Positions 53,786 through 63,581 of a stretch of DNA of 64,000 nucleotides are shown here, in pieces. Where the stretch lies: NCBI RefSeq assembly GCF_029502005.1, contig NZ_JAMQOT010000001.1:186001-250000 (forward strand), read 5' to 3'. Position numbers and translations under genes: made by a program. Within the stretch, counting starts at the first letter, position 1. Every line of letters starts with the position of its first letter. This DNA is from Natrinema salsiterrestre (GTDB lineage: Archaea; Halobacteriota; Halobacteria; Halobacteriales; Natrialbaceae). The notes below the pieces were generated by a model. It was not told the DNA's origin, did not search any database, and saw only the letters and a program-made list of their open reading frames with translations.

Positions 53786-55906
53786 TCAGCGGCGACTATC
53801 CTCGTCGGCTGCCGGCAGCGTGAACGAGAAGGTCGACCCGTCGCCGGGCTCGGAGTCGACCCAGATCTCTCCGCCGTGTCGTTCGACGATCCGCTCACAG
53901 AGCGCGAGACCGATCCCCGTCCCGGCGTGTTCCTCGCGACCGTGGAGCCGCTGGAACACCTCGAAGATGCGCTCCTGATCGGACGGGTCGATGCCGATAC
54001 CGTCGTCGGCGACGGACACCGTACATTTCGTTCCGTTCCGTTCCGCCGAGACGCGTATCCGCGGCGGTTCCCGCCCGCTGTACTCGATCGCGTTCGCGAG
54101 CAGATTCTGGAACACCTGCCGCAACTGCCGCTCGTCACCCCGCACGCGCGGGAGGGACTCCGCGGTAATCTCGGCATCGGCACGCTCGATTTTCACCTCG
54201 AGGTCCTTGCCGGCGTCCTCGAGAACGCGCTGTAGCGACACCGGTTCGAACTCGTTGCCCCGGGTCTCGACTCGCGAATACTGGAGCAGGCCATCGATCA
54301 TGTCGCGCATGCGCTCGGCCCCGTCGACGGCGTACGCGAGGAACTCCTCGCCGTCCGCGTCGAGTTCGTCGCCGTACCGGCGCTCGATCAACTGCAGGTA
54401 ACTGGAAACCATTCGCAGCGGTTCTTGCAGGTCGTGAGACGCCGCGTAGGCGAACCCCTCGAGGCGTTCGTTCGACTCCTCGAGGTCGGCGATCAGCTCC
54501 TCGAGTTCCGCCTGATACTGCCGGCGTTCGATCGCCTCGGCGAGGACGTTGGCGACGCTCTGGACGAAATTGACGTCCTCGTCGGTGAACCGTGCGGTGT
54601 CGGTATCGTGCGTCCCGAGGATCCCCCACGGGTCGTCGACCGGGCCGATGATGGTACTGATACCGCTGCGGACGTCGTGATCCGTTAGCAACGCGGGGCC
54701 GCTAAAACGGGTTTCCGTCTCCATGTCGGCGACCACGATCGGGTGATCGCTTTCGAGCGTGTACGCGGCCTGGGAGTCCGATTCGTCGGCCGATACCGTC
54801 TCCTCACCGACGAGACCGTCGCGCCAGCCGACGCCCTGCCGGAGCAGGAGTTCATCGGCCTCCTCGTCGAGGTCGAGTACCTTGCAGTACTCGTTGTCGA
54901 GGACGGTAGCAACCTGCCTGGACGCTTCGCACATGAGTTCGTCGAGGTCGTCCGTCTCGAGGGCGAGCTGGCCGAGGTCCGCTACGACCTGTTGCTGGCG
55001 CGCTCGCCGCTCGAGCTCCCGCTCTCGCTCTTTGCGCTCGGAGAGATCGCGCCCGATGCCGGCCAGCACCGGCTCGCCGTCGGGTCTCTCGAGGGCCGTG
55101 GCAGCGAATTCGTAGGGAATTCGCTCGCCGTCCCTGGTGTGGAGGTCCGCTTCGAGCTGCACGCTCCCGGTGTCGAACCCCTCCGCGATCGCGTCGGCGA
55201 TCCGGTCGTGCTCGTCGGGATCGAAGAAATCCGCGGCGCTCATCGACGCGATGTCCGCGTCAGAATACCCCGTCACCTCGCAGAGGCTCTCGTTCCAGCG
55301 TTGTAGCCTGCCGTCTTCCTCGACGACGTAGAAGACGTCGTGGATAGCGTCCAGGACCTCCGCGGTGTACGCGCGGTAGTGCTCGAGGCGGTCGTTGGAT
55401 CGCTCGAGTTGCTCGTTTGCCTCCTCCAGTTGGGCGACGGTGGTTTCCAGTTCCGACTGTGTGTCCTGGAGCTCTCGGTTGCGTTGCTCGAGTTCCCGCG
55501 TTCGCGTTTTGGCCGCTGCGTTGTGGATGCCGGCGGCCAGGCCCGCAACGCTGGCGAGCGATGTCAGAATGACGACCGCCGAGGGATCCTCGATGGTCTC
55601 GCCGGGCTGGAGACTGTACAGTGCGAGGACGACGAGCATGACGCCGAGCCCGCTGAGACACCACACCGCGATAGCGCCGTAGAAACCAGCGTGGATATCG
55701 AACGAGGGCAACCGGTACGCGGAGTAGATGAGGACGATGCCGGGACCGGCGATGAGAACCAGATCGATCAAAACGTTCTCGAACGGTGTACCGGCCGCGA
55801 CTCGCACGAGAGACAGGACTGCAGCGAGCGCGACGAAGATCATCCCGAGGGCGATGATACTGCGTCGTCCGCCGACGACGGAGACGGAACGGCTCCGATC
55901 GATCAT
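53786..55906 (-). CDS. Membrane histidine kinase with PAS and GAF domains
   Basis: A 706-residue sensor kinase. About four membrane helices lie in residues 15-127, a coiled coil at 131-175, a PAS domain at about 180-295, a GAF domain at 300-455, HisKA with the phospho-His in AASHDLQEPLRMVSSY and HATPase_c with NLLANAIEYS (N box), DDGIGIDP (G1) and GTGIGLAL (G2). No receiver domain or response regulator is adjacent, so the partner is encoded elsewhere. The signal is unknown. Confidence 0.92.
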   Translation of the reverse strand: MIDRSRSVSVVGGRRSIIALGMIFVALAAVLSLVRVAAGTPFENVLIDLVLIAGPGIVLIYSAYRLPSFDIHAGFYGAIAVWCLSGLGVMLVVLALYSLQPGETIEDPSAVVILTSLASVAGLAAGIHNAAAKTRTRELEQRNRELQDTQSELETTVAQLEEANEQLERSNDRLEHYRAYTAEVLDAIHDVFYVVEEDGRLQRWNESLCEVTGYSDADIASMSAADFFDPDEHDRIADAIAEGFDTGSVQLEADLHTRDGERIPYEFAATALERPDGEPVLAGIGRDLSERKERERELERRARQQQVVADLGQLALETDDLDELMCEASRQVATVLDNEYCKVLDLDEEADELLLRQGVGWRDGLVGEETVSADESDSQAAYTLESDHPIVVADMETETRFSGPALLTDHDVRSGISTIIGPVDDPWGILGTHDTDTARFTDEDVNFVQSVANVLAEAIERRQYQAELEELIADLEESNERLEGFAYAASHDLQEPLRMVSSYLQLIERRYGDELDADGEEFLAYAVDGAERMRDMIDGLLQYSRVETRGNEFEPVSLQRVLEDAGKDLEVKIERADAEITAESLPRVRGDERQLRQVFQNLLANAIEYSGREPPRIRVSAERNGTKCTVSVADDGIGIDPSDQERIFEVFQRLHGREEHAGTGIGLALCERIVERHGGEIWVDSEPGDGSTFSFTLPAADEDSRR

Positions 55907-56118
55907 TGTCGTTGTTCAGGTGACTGCCGGTATGAGGGTTGTGTTCGAAACGGTGATCGCAGTCGGTTGCCGCGATCGCGGCGGACGACGTGAGCCGCCG
56001 AGCGTCCCTCTCGTCGCTCGTCGACGGACCCGACGTCCGTGATCGCCCTCGGAACTGCGCGCCGAGCGACGGGAAAACCTGTATCACGCAGTTCGCCGTC
56101 GGTTGCACCGGAGAGCGC

Positions 56119-56826
56119 ATGACCGATTGCAAGACTCGGCGTCGTGTAAGCGAGCGGCGAATCGAACACCCAGCGTTCGCGGCCCTGTACGATCGGTGCA
56201 TGCCGGACCGGTTCCTGATCGGTCGTCACCGCGAGTACCTCGCGGACGGCCTCTCCGGGCGCGTCCTCGATGTCGGTGCGGGGAACGGCGCGATGATCCC
56301 CTACGCGGCCGACCTCGGCACCGACGGCCTCGAGTACCACGCTGTCGAACCGGATCCGCACATGCGACGCCGTGCGGTCAGGACGGCCGAACGCTCCGAT
56401 CTACAGGTTTACCTCCGTGGCGACCGCGCGGAGTCACTGCCGTACGTCGACGACGCGTTCGATACCGTGCTCTCGGGGCTGGTCTTCTGTACCATCGACG
56501 ATCCCGACGCCGCGCTCGAGGAGGTCGCACGGGTGGTCAAGCCGGGCGGCGAACTGCGTTTCCTCGAGCACGTCCGCGCGGACGGCTGGCGGGCCCGGGC
56601 ACAGGATCGTCTGAATCCGCTGTGGGAGCGCGCCGCCGGGGGCTGCCAGTTGAATCGGGAGACGGTCGAGCGCTTCGTCGGACACGACGCGTTCGACGTG
56701 CTCGAGATCGAACGCATCGGGTTCGGCGTGTTTCCGGCGGCGCCGATCGTCCGCGGGCGGCTCCGACGGCGGACCGACGGTGCTTCGCTCGGCCAGCGCG
56801 CGGCCGGGTTCTTCGAGACGGACTGA
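56119..56826 (+). CDS. Class I SAM-dependent methyltransferase
   Basis: A 235-residue methyltransferase from the ATG at 56119. Motif I is VLDVGAGNGAMIPYA, the acidic end of strand 2 is EPDPHMRR, and SGLVFCTIDDPDAALEEVARVVKPGG with FLEHV marks motifs II and III. This group contains phosphatidylethanolamine-type and other small-molecule methyltransferases. Substrate unknown. Confidence 0.9.
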   Translation: MTDCKTRRRVSERRIEHPAFAALYDRCMPDRFLIGRHREYLADGLSGRVLDVGAGNGAMIPYAADLGTDGLEYHAVEPDPHMRRRAVRTAERSDLQVYLRGDRAESLPYVDDAFDTVLSGLVFCTIDDPDAALEEVARVVKPGGELRFLEHVRADGWRARAQDRLNPLWERAAGGCQLNRETVERFVGHDAFDVLEIERIGFGVFPAAPIVRGRLRRRTDGASLGQRAAGFFETD

Positions 56827-56936
56827 CGGTGGAAACAGGGGTACCGAGTACTCCTCCGAGCGTCGCATCGGTTTTCAACCGTTGATGAGAGTCAGTATTT
56901 CTTATACGATCGCTGTCGGCTATCGAGCTATCGACT

Positions 56937-57845
56937 ATGGCTCTCGAGGAGACCCGACGGAGCGGGGACACGGATCGGCGATCCTACCTCGCGCTCGCTG
57001 CCACGACCGTTGCAGGGACGATCGGCGCACCCGAACCGGTCGTCGCGGCGTCGAACGAGGAGTACGAGACGGTTACCGTTCCCGCGGGCGAGCGGGAGAT
57101 CGTCCGGGTGAACGACGGCGAGACGTACGAACGGGTTCTGTTCGACGTCACGGCCGACGGTGCCGCGGTGACGATCGTCGCCTACGGCACGGACTGGGCC
57201 ATCCGGAACGTCGCGGTTCGGGGCCAGGTCGACATGGGCGACGAAACGGTGATCGGCGCGGCCGACACCGGCGGCGGCACCTCCCGCATCGAAAACGTCT
57301 GGCTGGGCGACGGCGCGGTCTACGAGCGGAAGGGTGGCACCGGGATCTGGGTCAGGCCGGACCACGACGGCCACCTCGAGATCGATCGCGTGAACGTCCG
57401 GAACATGGGCGACAACGCCTTCTACTGTTCGGCGCCGGGTACCGGCGGCGGGGGGACGGTCGCCCTGCGGAACTGCTACGCGGCGAACTGCTGGATCTCC
57501 CACTATCGGCTCGCCCGGGGGATCGTCGACGACTGCGTTGCGGCGGTGACCGACGACCGCCGGTATCGGCAGGGACGGGGCGTCTGGGCGTGGCCGCCCG
57601 GCCCGGTCCTGGTTCGGGACTGTCAGTTCGCGATGAACGGGGAGCACTACTCCTTCGTCCCCGGTGCGAACGACACCGGGAGCGACGTTTACGTCGACGA
57701 CACGCAGTGGGACGACGATTTCCACGGGGGCTGGACCGACCACCACGGCGGCACGGTGAGCTTCGGCTCGAACACCGGCACCGACCCGCACGACGTCGTC
57801 CCCGAGGGGTGTCCGACGTCGGCCTCGTCGGCGCTCGAGCCGTAG
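56937..57845 (+). CDS. Tat-exported protein, right-handed beta-helix-like
   Basis: A 302-residue exported protein. The N-terminus has a twin-arginine signal, DRRSYLALAATTVAG, with a hydrophobic core. From residue 60 it shows repeated short strand-turn spacing with NVRNMGDNAFYCSAPGTGG, ALRNCYAANCW and VRDCQFAMNG, as in pectate-lyase-like parallel beta-helices. An adjacent TATA-like TTCTTATAC lies 30-38 bases upstream. Substrate or partner unknown; polysaccharide binding or cleavage is possible. Confidence 0.8.
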   Translation: MALEETRRSGDTDRRSYLALAATTVAGTIGAPEPVVAASNEEYETVTVPAGEREIVRVNDGETYERVLFDVTADGAAVTIVAYGTDWAIRNVAVRGQVDMGDETVIGAADTGGGTSRIENVWLGDGAVYERKGGTGIWVRPDHDGHLEIDRVNVRNMGDNAFYCSAPGTGGGGTVALRNCYAANCWISHYRLARGIVDDCVAAVTDDRRYRQGRGVWAWPPGPVLVRDCQFAMNGEHYSFVPGANDTGSDVYVDDTQWDDDFHGGWTDHHGGTVSFGSNTGTDPHDVVPEGCPTSASSALEP

Positions 57846-57972
57846 CTCTCCCCTCGGCTCCGGTCACCGTGCCGTGTCCACGCTTTCGAGGGCAACCGCG
57901 GCGTGGGGACAGGGTCCAGTCCCGTGCGACGTAAACTCATAGTAGGCCGCAGCCGTAGTTCCGCGCAGAACC

Positions 57973-58602
57973 ATGTTCGACGACCGAACCGACGCCGGCG
58001 AACGGCTCGCTGCGGAGGTCAATGCTCGCGACCTCGAGGTCGACGTCGTCCTGGGAATCCCGCGCGGCGCACTGCCCGTCGCGCGGCCGGTCGCCGACGC
58101 CCTCGAGGCCGACCTCGACGTAGTCGTCGCGCGCAAGCTGGGCGCGCCGCAGAATCCCGAGGTGGCGCTGGGCGCGGTCGCCAGCGACGGCAGCGTCTGG
58201 GAGAACGACGACCTGATCGACCGGCTGAGCGTCTCCGAGGAGTACCTCGCGGACGTCCGGGCCGAGGAGGCCGACAACGCGCGCGAGAAGGCGGACCGAT
58301 ACCGCGAGGAGGACGGGCTGCCCGACCTGAAGGGGAAGAGAGTCCTCGTCGTCGACGACGGCGTCGCCACCGGTGCGACGGCGACCGCCTGTCTCCGGCA
58401 GGTACGGGAGACCGGGGCCGAGTGGGTCGGCCTGGCCGTGCCCGTTGGCTCTCCGCGAGCCGTCGCGGACCTCGAGCGGGAGGCCGACGAGGTGATCGCC
58501 CTCGAGACGCCCGCGGAGTTCCGGGCCGTGGGCCAGTTCTACCGGCAGTTCGGACAGGTGACCGACGAGGAGGCGCTCGAGTACCTCGCTCGAGAGTCCT
58601 GA
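57973..58602 (+). CDS. Phosphoribosyltransferase
   Basis: A 209-residue type I phosphoribosyltransferase. The PRPP-binding motif is VLVVDDGVATGATATACL, with GIPRGALPVARPVADALE in the first half and a flexible loop at about 65-95. The substrate base cannot be told; haloarchaea have many such proteins. It ends just upstream of the repeat copy B. Confidence 0.9.
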   Translation: MFDDRTDAGERLAAEVNARDLEVDVVLGIPRGALPVARPVADALEADLDVVVARKLGAPQNPEVALGAVASDGSVWENDDLIDRLSVSEEYLADVRAEEADNAREKADRYREEDGLPDLKGKRVLVVDDGVATGATATACLRQVRETGAEWVGLAVPVGSPRAVADLEREADEVIALETPAEFRAVGQFYRQFGQVTDEEALEYLARES

Positions 58603-58662
58603 AACGGGACCAGTAGTCGATCCGGACGAACGACGCACACCACGCGAAACGGAAACCCGACG

Positions 58663-58923
58663 TGCGGTGGCGCGCGCTGTCGGCCGGCCGAGCGAGAGCG
58701 AGGGTGGCCGTCGATCATGCGCGAGGTTTTCGCGAACCCGTGAGCGAAAGCTTGTCAGTGCTTGCACTGACAGCGGATGAGCGAGGGAGGAATGACTGAG
58801 CGTTAGCGCGGAACCGAAGGTTCCGCGAACCATCCGAACGGGCGCTGTGCGCCCGTGAGGAGAAATCGGCTGGAGAGGGAGTGGTCGTTCCCCGTTGCCA
58901 CAGTAGCAGGACACTTCGTCTCC
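58663..58923. repeat. Intergenic repeat, copy B (hairpin-rich form)
   Basis: Shares both ends and several inner blocks with 17858-18006. Extra sequence here adds perfect stem-loops: CGCGA...TCGCG (58720-58734), TGTCAGTG-CTTG-CACTGACA (58753-58772), CGCGGAACC-GAA-GGTTCCGCG (58807-58827) and ACGGGCGC-TGT-GCGCCCGT (58838-58856). The region lies between convergent genes. A structured non-coding RNA or a mobile-element remnant are both possible. Confidence 0.6.
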
Positions 58924-58946
58924 AGTTACCCTCATCTGGCCGGGGT

Positions 58947-58980
58947 AACCGTGAGACGGGAACGGTGCCCCATCACGGTT
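58947..58980 (-). terminator. Stem-loop at the 3' end of gdh
   Basis: AACCGTGA (58947-58954) and TCACGGTT (58973-58980) form a perfect 8-base inverted repeat with an 18-base spacer, 17 bases beyond the stop of the glutamate dehydrogenase. Probably part of its 3' end. Confidence 0.4.
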
Positions 58981-58996
58981 CGGCGCATCTGCTCTC

Positions 58997-60322
58997 TTAC
59001 GGCCACAGCCCGCGCACCTCGTGTGCCTCGGCGATTCGATCGAGCGCGACGGCGTAGGCGGCGTCGCGCCACGTCACGTCTCGCCGCTCGACCTCGTCTT
59101 TCAGCGCGGTCCAGGCCCGCACCATCTCGGACTCGAGTTCCTCGTTGACCCGCTCGAGGGACCACGCGCGGCGATTGATGTCCTGGAGCCACTCGAAGTA
59201 GCTGACCGTGACGCCGCCGGCGTTGGCGAGGATGTCGGGAATCACGTGGATACCGCGTTCCTCGAGGATTGTGTCGGCGGCGAACGTCGTCGGGCCGTTC
59301 GCGCCTTCGACGACGATGTCGGCCCGCACCGCGTCGGCGTTGTCCGCCGTGATGACGTTGCCGACGGCGGCCGGGACGAGGACGTCGACGTCGAGCTCGA
59401 GAAGGTCCTCGTTCGAGAGCCGACGCGGTCCGTCGGCTCCCTCCTCGAGCGTGGTCGCGAACTGGGTGACGGCTTCCGGCTCCTCGTCGTGGGAGGGGAT
59501 CGCCCCCACGTCGATTCCGTCCGGGTCGTAGACCGCGCCGTTGACGTCGCTGACGGCGACGATCGTCGCGCCCCAGTCCTCGAGCAGGCGGGCGGCGTTC
59601 GCGCCGACGCTGCCGAAGCCCTGGACGGCGACGGTCGTCTCGGACAGCGGGTAGTCGTAGTACTCGCAGGTCTCACGGGTGACGATGGCGACGCTCCGAC
59701 CGGGCGCTTCCTCGCGGCCGTAGCTGCCGCCGACGACCGGCGGCTTGCCGGTGACGACGCCGGGGATGGTCTCACCTTCCTGCATGCTGTAGGCGTCCAT
59801 CAGCCAGGCCATCGTCTGCGGGTCGGTGCCCATGTCCGGTGCCGGAATATCCGTGTTCGGGCCGATAACGTCGCGGATTTCCTGCGTGAACCGGCGCGTG
59901 AGCCGTTCCTTCTCGTCGTCGCTCAGCGACTTGGGATCGACGACGATGCCGCCTTTCGCGCCGCCGAAGGGGAGGTCCATCACCGCGCACTTCCAGGTCA
60001 TCCACATCGACAGTCCGACGCACTCGTCGCGGGTCACGTCGGGGTGGTAGCGCAGTCCGCCCTTGTAGGGCCCGCGGACGCTGTCGTGATGGGCCCTGTA
60101 GCCGGTGAAGACCTCGACCGATCCGTCGTCGCGCTCGAGCGGAACCGTCACCTCGTGGACCGCCGTGGGATGTTGGAGCCGCTCGAGGGCGGCGTCGTCG
60201 ACGTCCAACTGCGCGGCGACGCGCTCGAGCTGTCGGCGCGCGGTCTCGAGGGCGGTTTCGGGATCGGTCGATTCGGCCGTCGCTTCTCGGGTCGGTGGTG
60301 AAGAACGGTCCTGAGAGGACAT
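58997..60322 (-). CDS. Glutamate dehydrogenase (Glu/Leu/Phe/Val family)
   Basis: A 441-residue dehydrogenase making glutamate from 2-oxoglutarate and ammonia, or the reverse. [22 protein letters not shown], the catalytic Lys in [15 protein letters not shown], the Rossmann [18 protein letters not shown] and a [12 protein letters not shown] end are all in order. NAD or NADP preference cannot be told. It starts two bases after the stop of the zinc mini-protein gene upstream. Confidence 0.95.
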   Translation of the reverse strand: MSSQDRSSPPTREATAESTDPETALETARRQLERVAAQLDVDDAALERLQHPTAVHEVTVPLERDDGSVEVFTGYRAHHDSVRGPYKGGLRYHPDVTRDECVGLSMWMTWKCAVMDLPFGGAKGGIVVDPKSLSDDEKERLTRRFTQEIRDVIGPNTDIPAPDMGTDPQTMAWLMDAYSMQEGETIPGVVTGKPPVVGGSYGREEAPGRSVAIVTRETCEYYDYPLSETTVAVQGFGSVGANAARLLEDWGATIVAVSDVNGAVYDPDGIDVGAIPSHDEEPEAVTQFATTLEEGADGPRRLSNEDLLELDVDVLVPAAVGNVITADNADAVRADIVVEGANGPTTFAADTILEERGIHVIPDILANAGGVTVSYFEWLQDINRRAWSLERVNEELESEMVRAWTALKDEVERRDVTWRDAAYAVALDRIAEAHEVRGLWP

Positions 60323-60324
60323 AC

Positions 60325-60471
60325 TTACTCGATCGGTGTCCGTCGATTACGCATCTCGGCACCGCACTCGGGACAGGTGTTCGACTTGGACGTCCGGACG
60401 ACGGTTCCGCAATCGAAACACTCGTAGGTCGATTCCGACTCGGGGTCGAGTTCGGCGTCTTTGTAGGTCAT
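60325..60471 (-). CDS. Rubrerythrin-like zinc-ribbon mini-protein
   Basis: A 48-residue protein with CFDCGTVV and CPECGAEM knuckles, the rubredoxin-type zinc ribbon of the rubrerythrin-like group, beginning [14 protein letters not shown]. It lies two bases before gdh on the same strand, so they share a promoter (60522-60535). Its role beside gdh is unknown; metal-dependent control is one idea. Confidence 0.85.
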   Translation of the reverse strand: MTYKDAELDPESESTYECFDCGTVVRTSKSNTCPECGAEMRNRRTPIE

Positions 60472-60489
60472 GATAGCAACGACGAACGT

Positions 60490-60535
60490 GTCCGATTCGG
60501 ACGGTCGTCGCATTCAGGAATACAAGGTATATTAG
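60490..60535 (-). promoter_or_regulatory. Promoter and palindrome for the zinc protein-gdh operon
   Basis: Reading the minus strand, CCTAATATACC (60525-60535 on the plus strand) is a strong TATA box, about 55 bases before the ATG, so the transcript should have a leader of about 30 bases. GTCCGA-T-TCGGAC, a perfect palindrome at 60490-60502, lies in or near the transcription start. Confidence 0.45.
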
Positions 60536-60584
60536 GATGAGGATAGCCGTCAGATAACTAGCGTCGGCGAATGAATAGGGTTCA

Positions 60585-63581
60585 CTATTCAACACCATGT
60601 GAACGGTTTGCCGGCAGTCCGATCTCGTCGAAGACGACGTCGAAGAGTTTCCGCTGGGCGGTCCGGATGTGCCGGTAGAACGCCGCCGGCGAAATGTCGA
60701 GCGCGTCGGCGACGTCTTCCCCCGAGTTTTCGCGGGGCGACTCGAAATACCCGCCGTAGTACGCGAGCTGGACGACCTCGAGCTGTCGGTCCGTGAGCCG
60801 GTCGCGCAGTTTCGCGTCGAGGTCGCGGAGCGTCGCTCGCTCGACGGTCCGTTTCGATCGGAGTTCGACGTCCGAAAACGCCGCCGAGACGACGTCGGCG
60901 CTCTCCCTCGCGTCGACGGACCGGGGAACGTCGACCACGACGCGAGCGGTCGAGGGGGTCGCCTCGATGCCCCGCAACACCACGCCGTGATCCGCGAGTC
61001 GGAGAGCGAGCGCCGGCCGCGAGAGGTGCAAGAGGACCGCACCGCCGGCATCGGCGTCGGCATCAGTGTCGCCAGCGGTCGCCTCAGACCCGCCGTCGCC
61101 GCTTCCCCGTCCGGTACTGCCGATGACCTGTGCGCGCTCGACGCTCACGAGGTCCTCGGCCGCGGTCGCGACTGCCTCCGGCGTCGCCCCGTCGACGGTC
61201 GCGAACACCGACGCCCCGTCCTCGTCCTGGCGAACGCCCCCGTCGAACGAGAGCACGGCGTCGGTCCGCCGGGCGAGACGACCGAAAATGAACGAGTCGT
61301 CGCCCACCTCGAACTCGAGTCGCGTGCTCGCGCCGGAGACCAGCGCGCGCTTTCGCTCGACCGCGGCGATCGCGGAGGCGATCGTCTCGCCGAGTTCCGC
61401 GAGGACGGTACGAATCATGTCGTCGACCGCCTCGGGCCGGTCGGCGTAGACGGTCAAGACGCCGTACGTGAACTCGTCGTAGGACAGCGGGACGCTCACG
61501 ACCGACTGGAACTCGCAGGCGAGCGCCGTCGACCGCCACGGTTCGTCGCGCAGTCCGTCGGCGACGTTGGACACGACGGTGACGTCTCGATCGACCGCCG
61601 TCCTGACTGCGGGCTCGCTCGCGTCCAGTGAGAGCGACACGCTATCGAGGTACTCCCGCCCGGTCGTCGCACCGCCGTGTGCGCGCGATTCGAGGCGTTC
61701 GCGACCGGCGTCGGCGATCCCGATCCAGGCGAACGAGAACCGGTCGGCGGCGGTGAGCCGGTCGCAAACGGCGCGTTCGATCTCCTCGCGGGTCTCCGCC
61801 CTGACCAGCGCCTGATCGAGCTCCCTGATGATCTCGTTGATCCCGTTGAGCCGAGTGAGCTGTCGGTTCCGGGCCTCGAGTTCCCGGTCCCGTTCGCGCA
61901 GCGTTCGCTCCCGCTCGACCCGGTCGAGCGCGGCTTCCGCGGTCGCCGCGAGGAGATCGGTGAGCTCCCGGGAGACGTCGTCGAACGCGTCCGACTCCGT
62001 CGATCCGACGACGAAGACGCCGTGATCCCCCAGCGGGACGTACGCGGCGCTTCGCAGGTCGGTTCCCGGCTTCGAGAGCGACGGGGAGTCGTGAACGTTC
62101 GCGAAGAATCGACTCTCGCCGTCGACGAAGACGCGACCGGGAATGCTGTCGTCCGTCGCCCGGTGGTCGCGGACCGGCCCGTGTAACTGCTCCGTCCCCG
62201 GTGCGGACGCGGCCGCCCGCAACACGTTCTCGTCCGTATCGAACAGGTACGCGGCGCTCGCTTCGAGGTCGAGGACGTCCGTCGCGTCCTCGACGACGAT
62301 GTCGGCGATCTCGCGGTCGGTTTCGGCGTACAGGAGGTCTCGGGCGGTTCGGTGAAGCGCCGTCAGCGCCTCCTCACGGCGCTTTCGCTTCGTCACGTCC
62401 CGGCAACTGTAGAGGGTCGTCCCGCCCTGAATCGAGACTTCGCGGACGTTGACCAGCAACGTGTGCTCGCGCCCTGCCCGGTCGGTCGCCGTACACTCGA
62501 TGTTGGTCAACACGCCCGCCGCCTCGAGGTCGTCGCGATCGTAGAGGTCAGCACCGAGCAGTTCGTCGATCGTCCCCATTTCGCGAATTTCCTCGTCCGA
62601 ATAGCCGAAGATGAAGTGGACGTTCGGACAGACGTAGGTGAACGCGCCGTCGTCGTCCGTGATGAGGACGGTGTCGGTCATGTTGTTGAGCGTCACCCGG
62701 TGGAGCTCCTCGGACTCGCGGAGCTCCCGCTCGAGTCGGGCGCGTTCGGTGACGTCGGTCGCCCGGGCGAGCAGCGAGACGACGGTACCGGAGTCGTCGC
62801 GGACCGGCCGGACCGTCACCTCGAAGGTGTCCGCATCGGTCGGATCGGCGGGTTCGCTCGCGGATTCGCCGCCGTCACCCTCCGTCCCCCCGGCGCCGTC
62901 GGCGCGGACTCGCGTCAGGTCACGGTGTGCGATCTCGCCGCTCGCCGCCCGTTCGACTGCCTCACGGATCGCAGTCCGACCGTCCGCGGTCTCCCGCCAC
63001 CAGGGGAGGTCCCGAAACGGCCGGCCCCGGACGTCGCTCGCGGCCGCGCCGATCGCCTCGAGCGCCGGCTCGCTGGCCCGCTGCACGGTGCCGTCCGGCT
63101 CCAGAACCCACGAGTACGTCTCCGGATCCTCGAAGATCGCGTCGAACCGGCGCGCACGCGTTCGCAGTCGGCGTTGCTCGCGGCCCGTCGAGACCGCTCG
63201 TTCGATCGCCGCCCGATACTCCTCGGTCGGGTCGCCGGTGCCGTCGGATGAAACGTACGCCGTGACGCCCGCGGCGATCGCCTCCCCGGCCAGTGACTCG
63301 CTCCCGTCGTCCGGGGCGAGCACGACCGGGAGGTCAGGATTTCGCTCGCGAATCGTCTCGAGGAGATCCAGTCCGGTCGCGTCTCCGTCCGGAAGGGACT
63401 GTGCGGTCAGGAGACAGTCGACGGGGTTCCTCTCGAGGTAGTCGACCGCGGCGGCTGCGGTCGATACCGTGGTAACGTCCAGCGGCCGGTCCTCGAGGGC
63501 GCTATCGAGCGCATCGAGTCCCCGCTCGGGGAGCGCGACGGCGAGGAGTCGGGCGTCGTCGCGCGGTCGTACGGGAGGCAT
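60585..63581 (-). CDS. Bat-type PAS/GAF sensor-regulator with HTH_10
   Basis: A 998-residue regulator from the ATG at 63581, ending near 60585. Residues 1-115 look like a response-regulator receiver in which the phospho-acceptor position is Ala60 (VDCLLTAQSLP where receivers have SDYDMP). Two PAS domains follow (about 145-270 and 375-490), then GAF-like regions (about 505-640 and 670-800), and the C-terminus carries the HTH_10 DNA-binding domain: LTDRQLEVVQLAYYGGYFESPRE, then ISPAAFYRHIRTAQRKL. The family includes the bacterio-opsin activator Bat. Whether this one acts on rhodopsin or on another response is unknown. Confidence 0.88.
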   Translation of the reverse strand: MPPVRPRDDARLLAVALPERGLDALDSALEDRPLDVTTVSTAAAAVDYLERNPVDCLLTAQSLPDGDATGLDLLETIRERNPDLPVVLAPDDGSESLAGEAIAAGVTAYVSSDGTGDPTEEYRAAIERAVSTGREQRRLRTRARRFDAIFEDPETYSWVLEPDGTVQRASEPALEAIGAAASDVRGRPFRDLPWWRETADGRTAIREAVERAASGEIAHRDLTRVRADGAGGTEGDGGESASEPADPTDADTFEVTVRPVRDDSGTVVSLLARATDVTERARLERELRESEELHRVTLNNMTDTVLITDDDGAFTYVCPNVHFIFGYSDEEIREMGTIDELLGADLYDRDDLEAAGVLTNIECTATDRAGREHTLLVNVREVSIQGGTTLYSCRDVTKRKRREEALTALHRTARDLLYAETDREIADIVVEDATDVLDLEASAAYLFDTDENVLRAAASAPGTEQLHGPVRDHRATDDSIPGRVFVDGESRFFANVHDSPSLSKPGTDLRSAAYVPLGDHGVFVVGSTESDAFDDVSRELTDLLAATAEAALDRVERERTLRERDRELEARNRQLTRLNGINEIIRELDQALVRAETREEIERAVCDRLTAADRFSFAWIGIADAGRERLESRAHGGATTGREYLDSVSLSLDASEPAVRTAVDRDVTVVSNVADGLRDEPWRSTALACEFQSVVSVPLSYDEFTYGVLTVYADRPEAVDDMIRTVLAELGETIASAIAAVERKRALVSGASTRLEFEVGDDSFIFGRLARRTDAVLSFDGGVRQDEDGASVFATVDGATPEAVATAAEDLVSVERAQVIGSTGRGSGDGGSEATAGDTDADADAGGAVLLHLSRPALALRLADHGVVLRGIEATPSTARVVVDVPRSVDARESADVVSAAFSDVELRSKRTVERATLRDLDAKLRDRLTDRQLEVVQLAYYGGYFESPRENSGEDVADALDISPAAFYRHIRTAQRKLFDVVFDEIGLPANRSHGVE

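Noticed and set aside
58720-58860. CRISPR-like array from repeated hairpins
   Set aside because: The stem-loops have different sequences and unequal spacing, and there are no direct repeats or cas genes.
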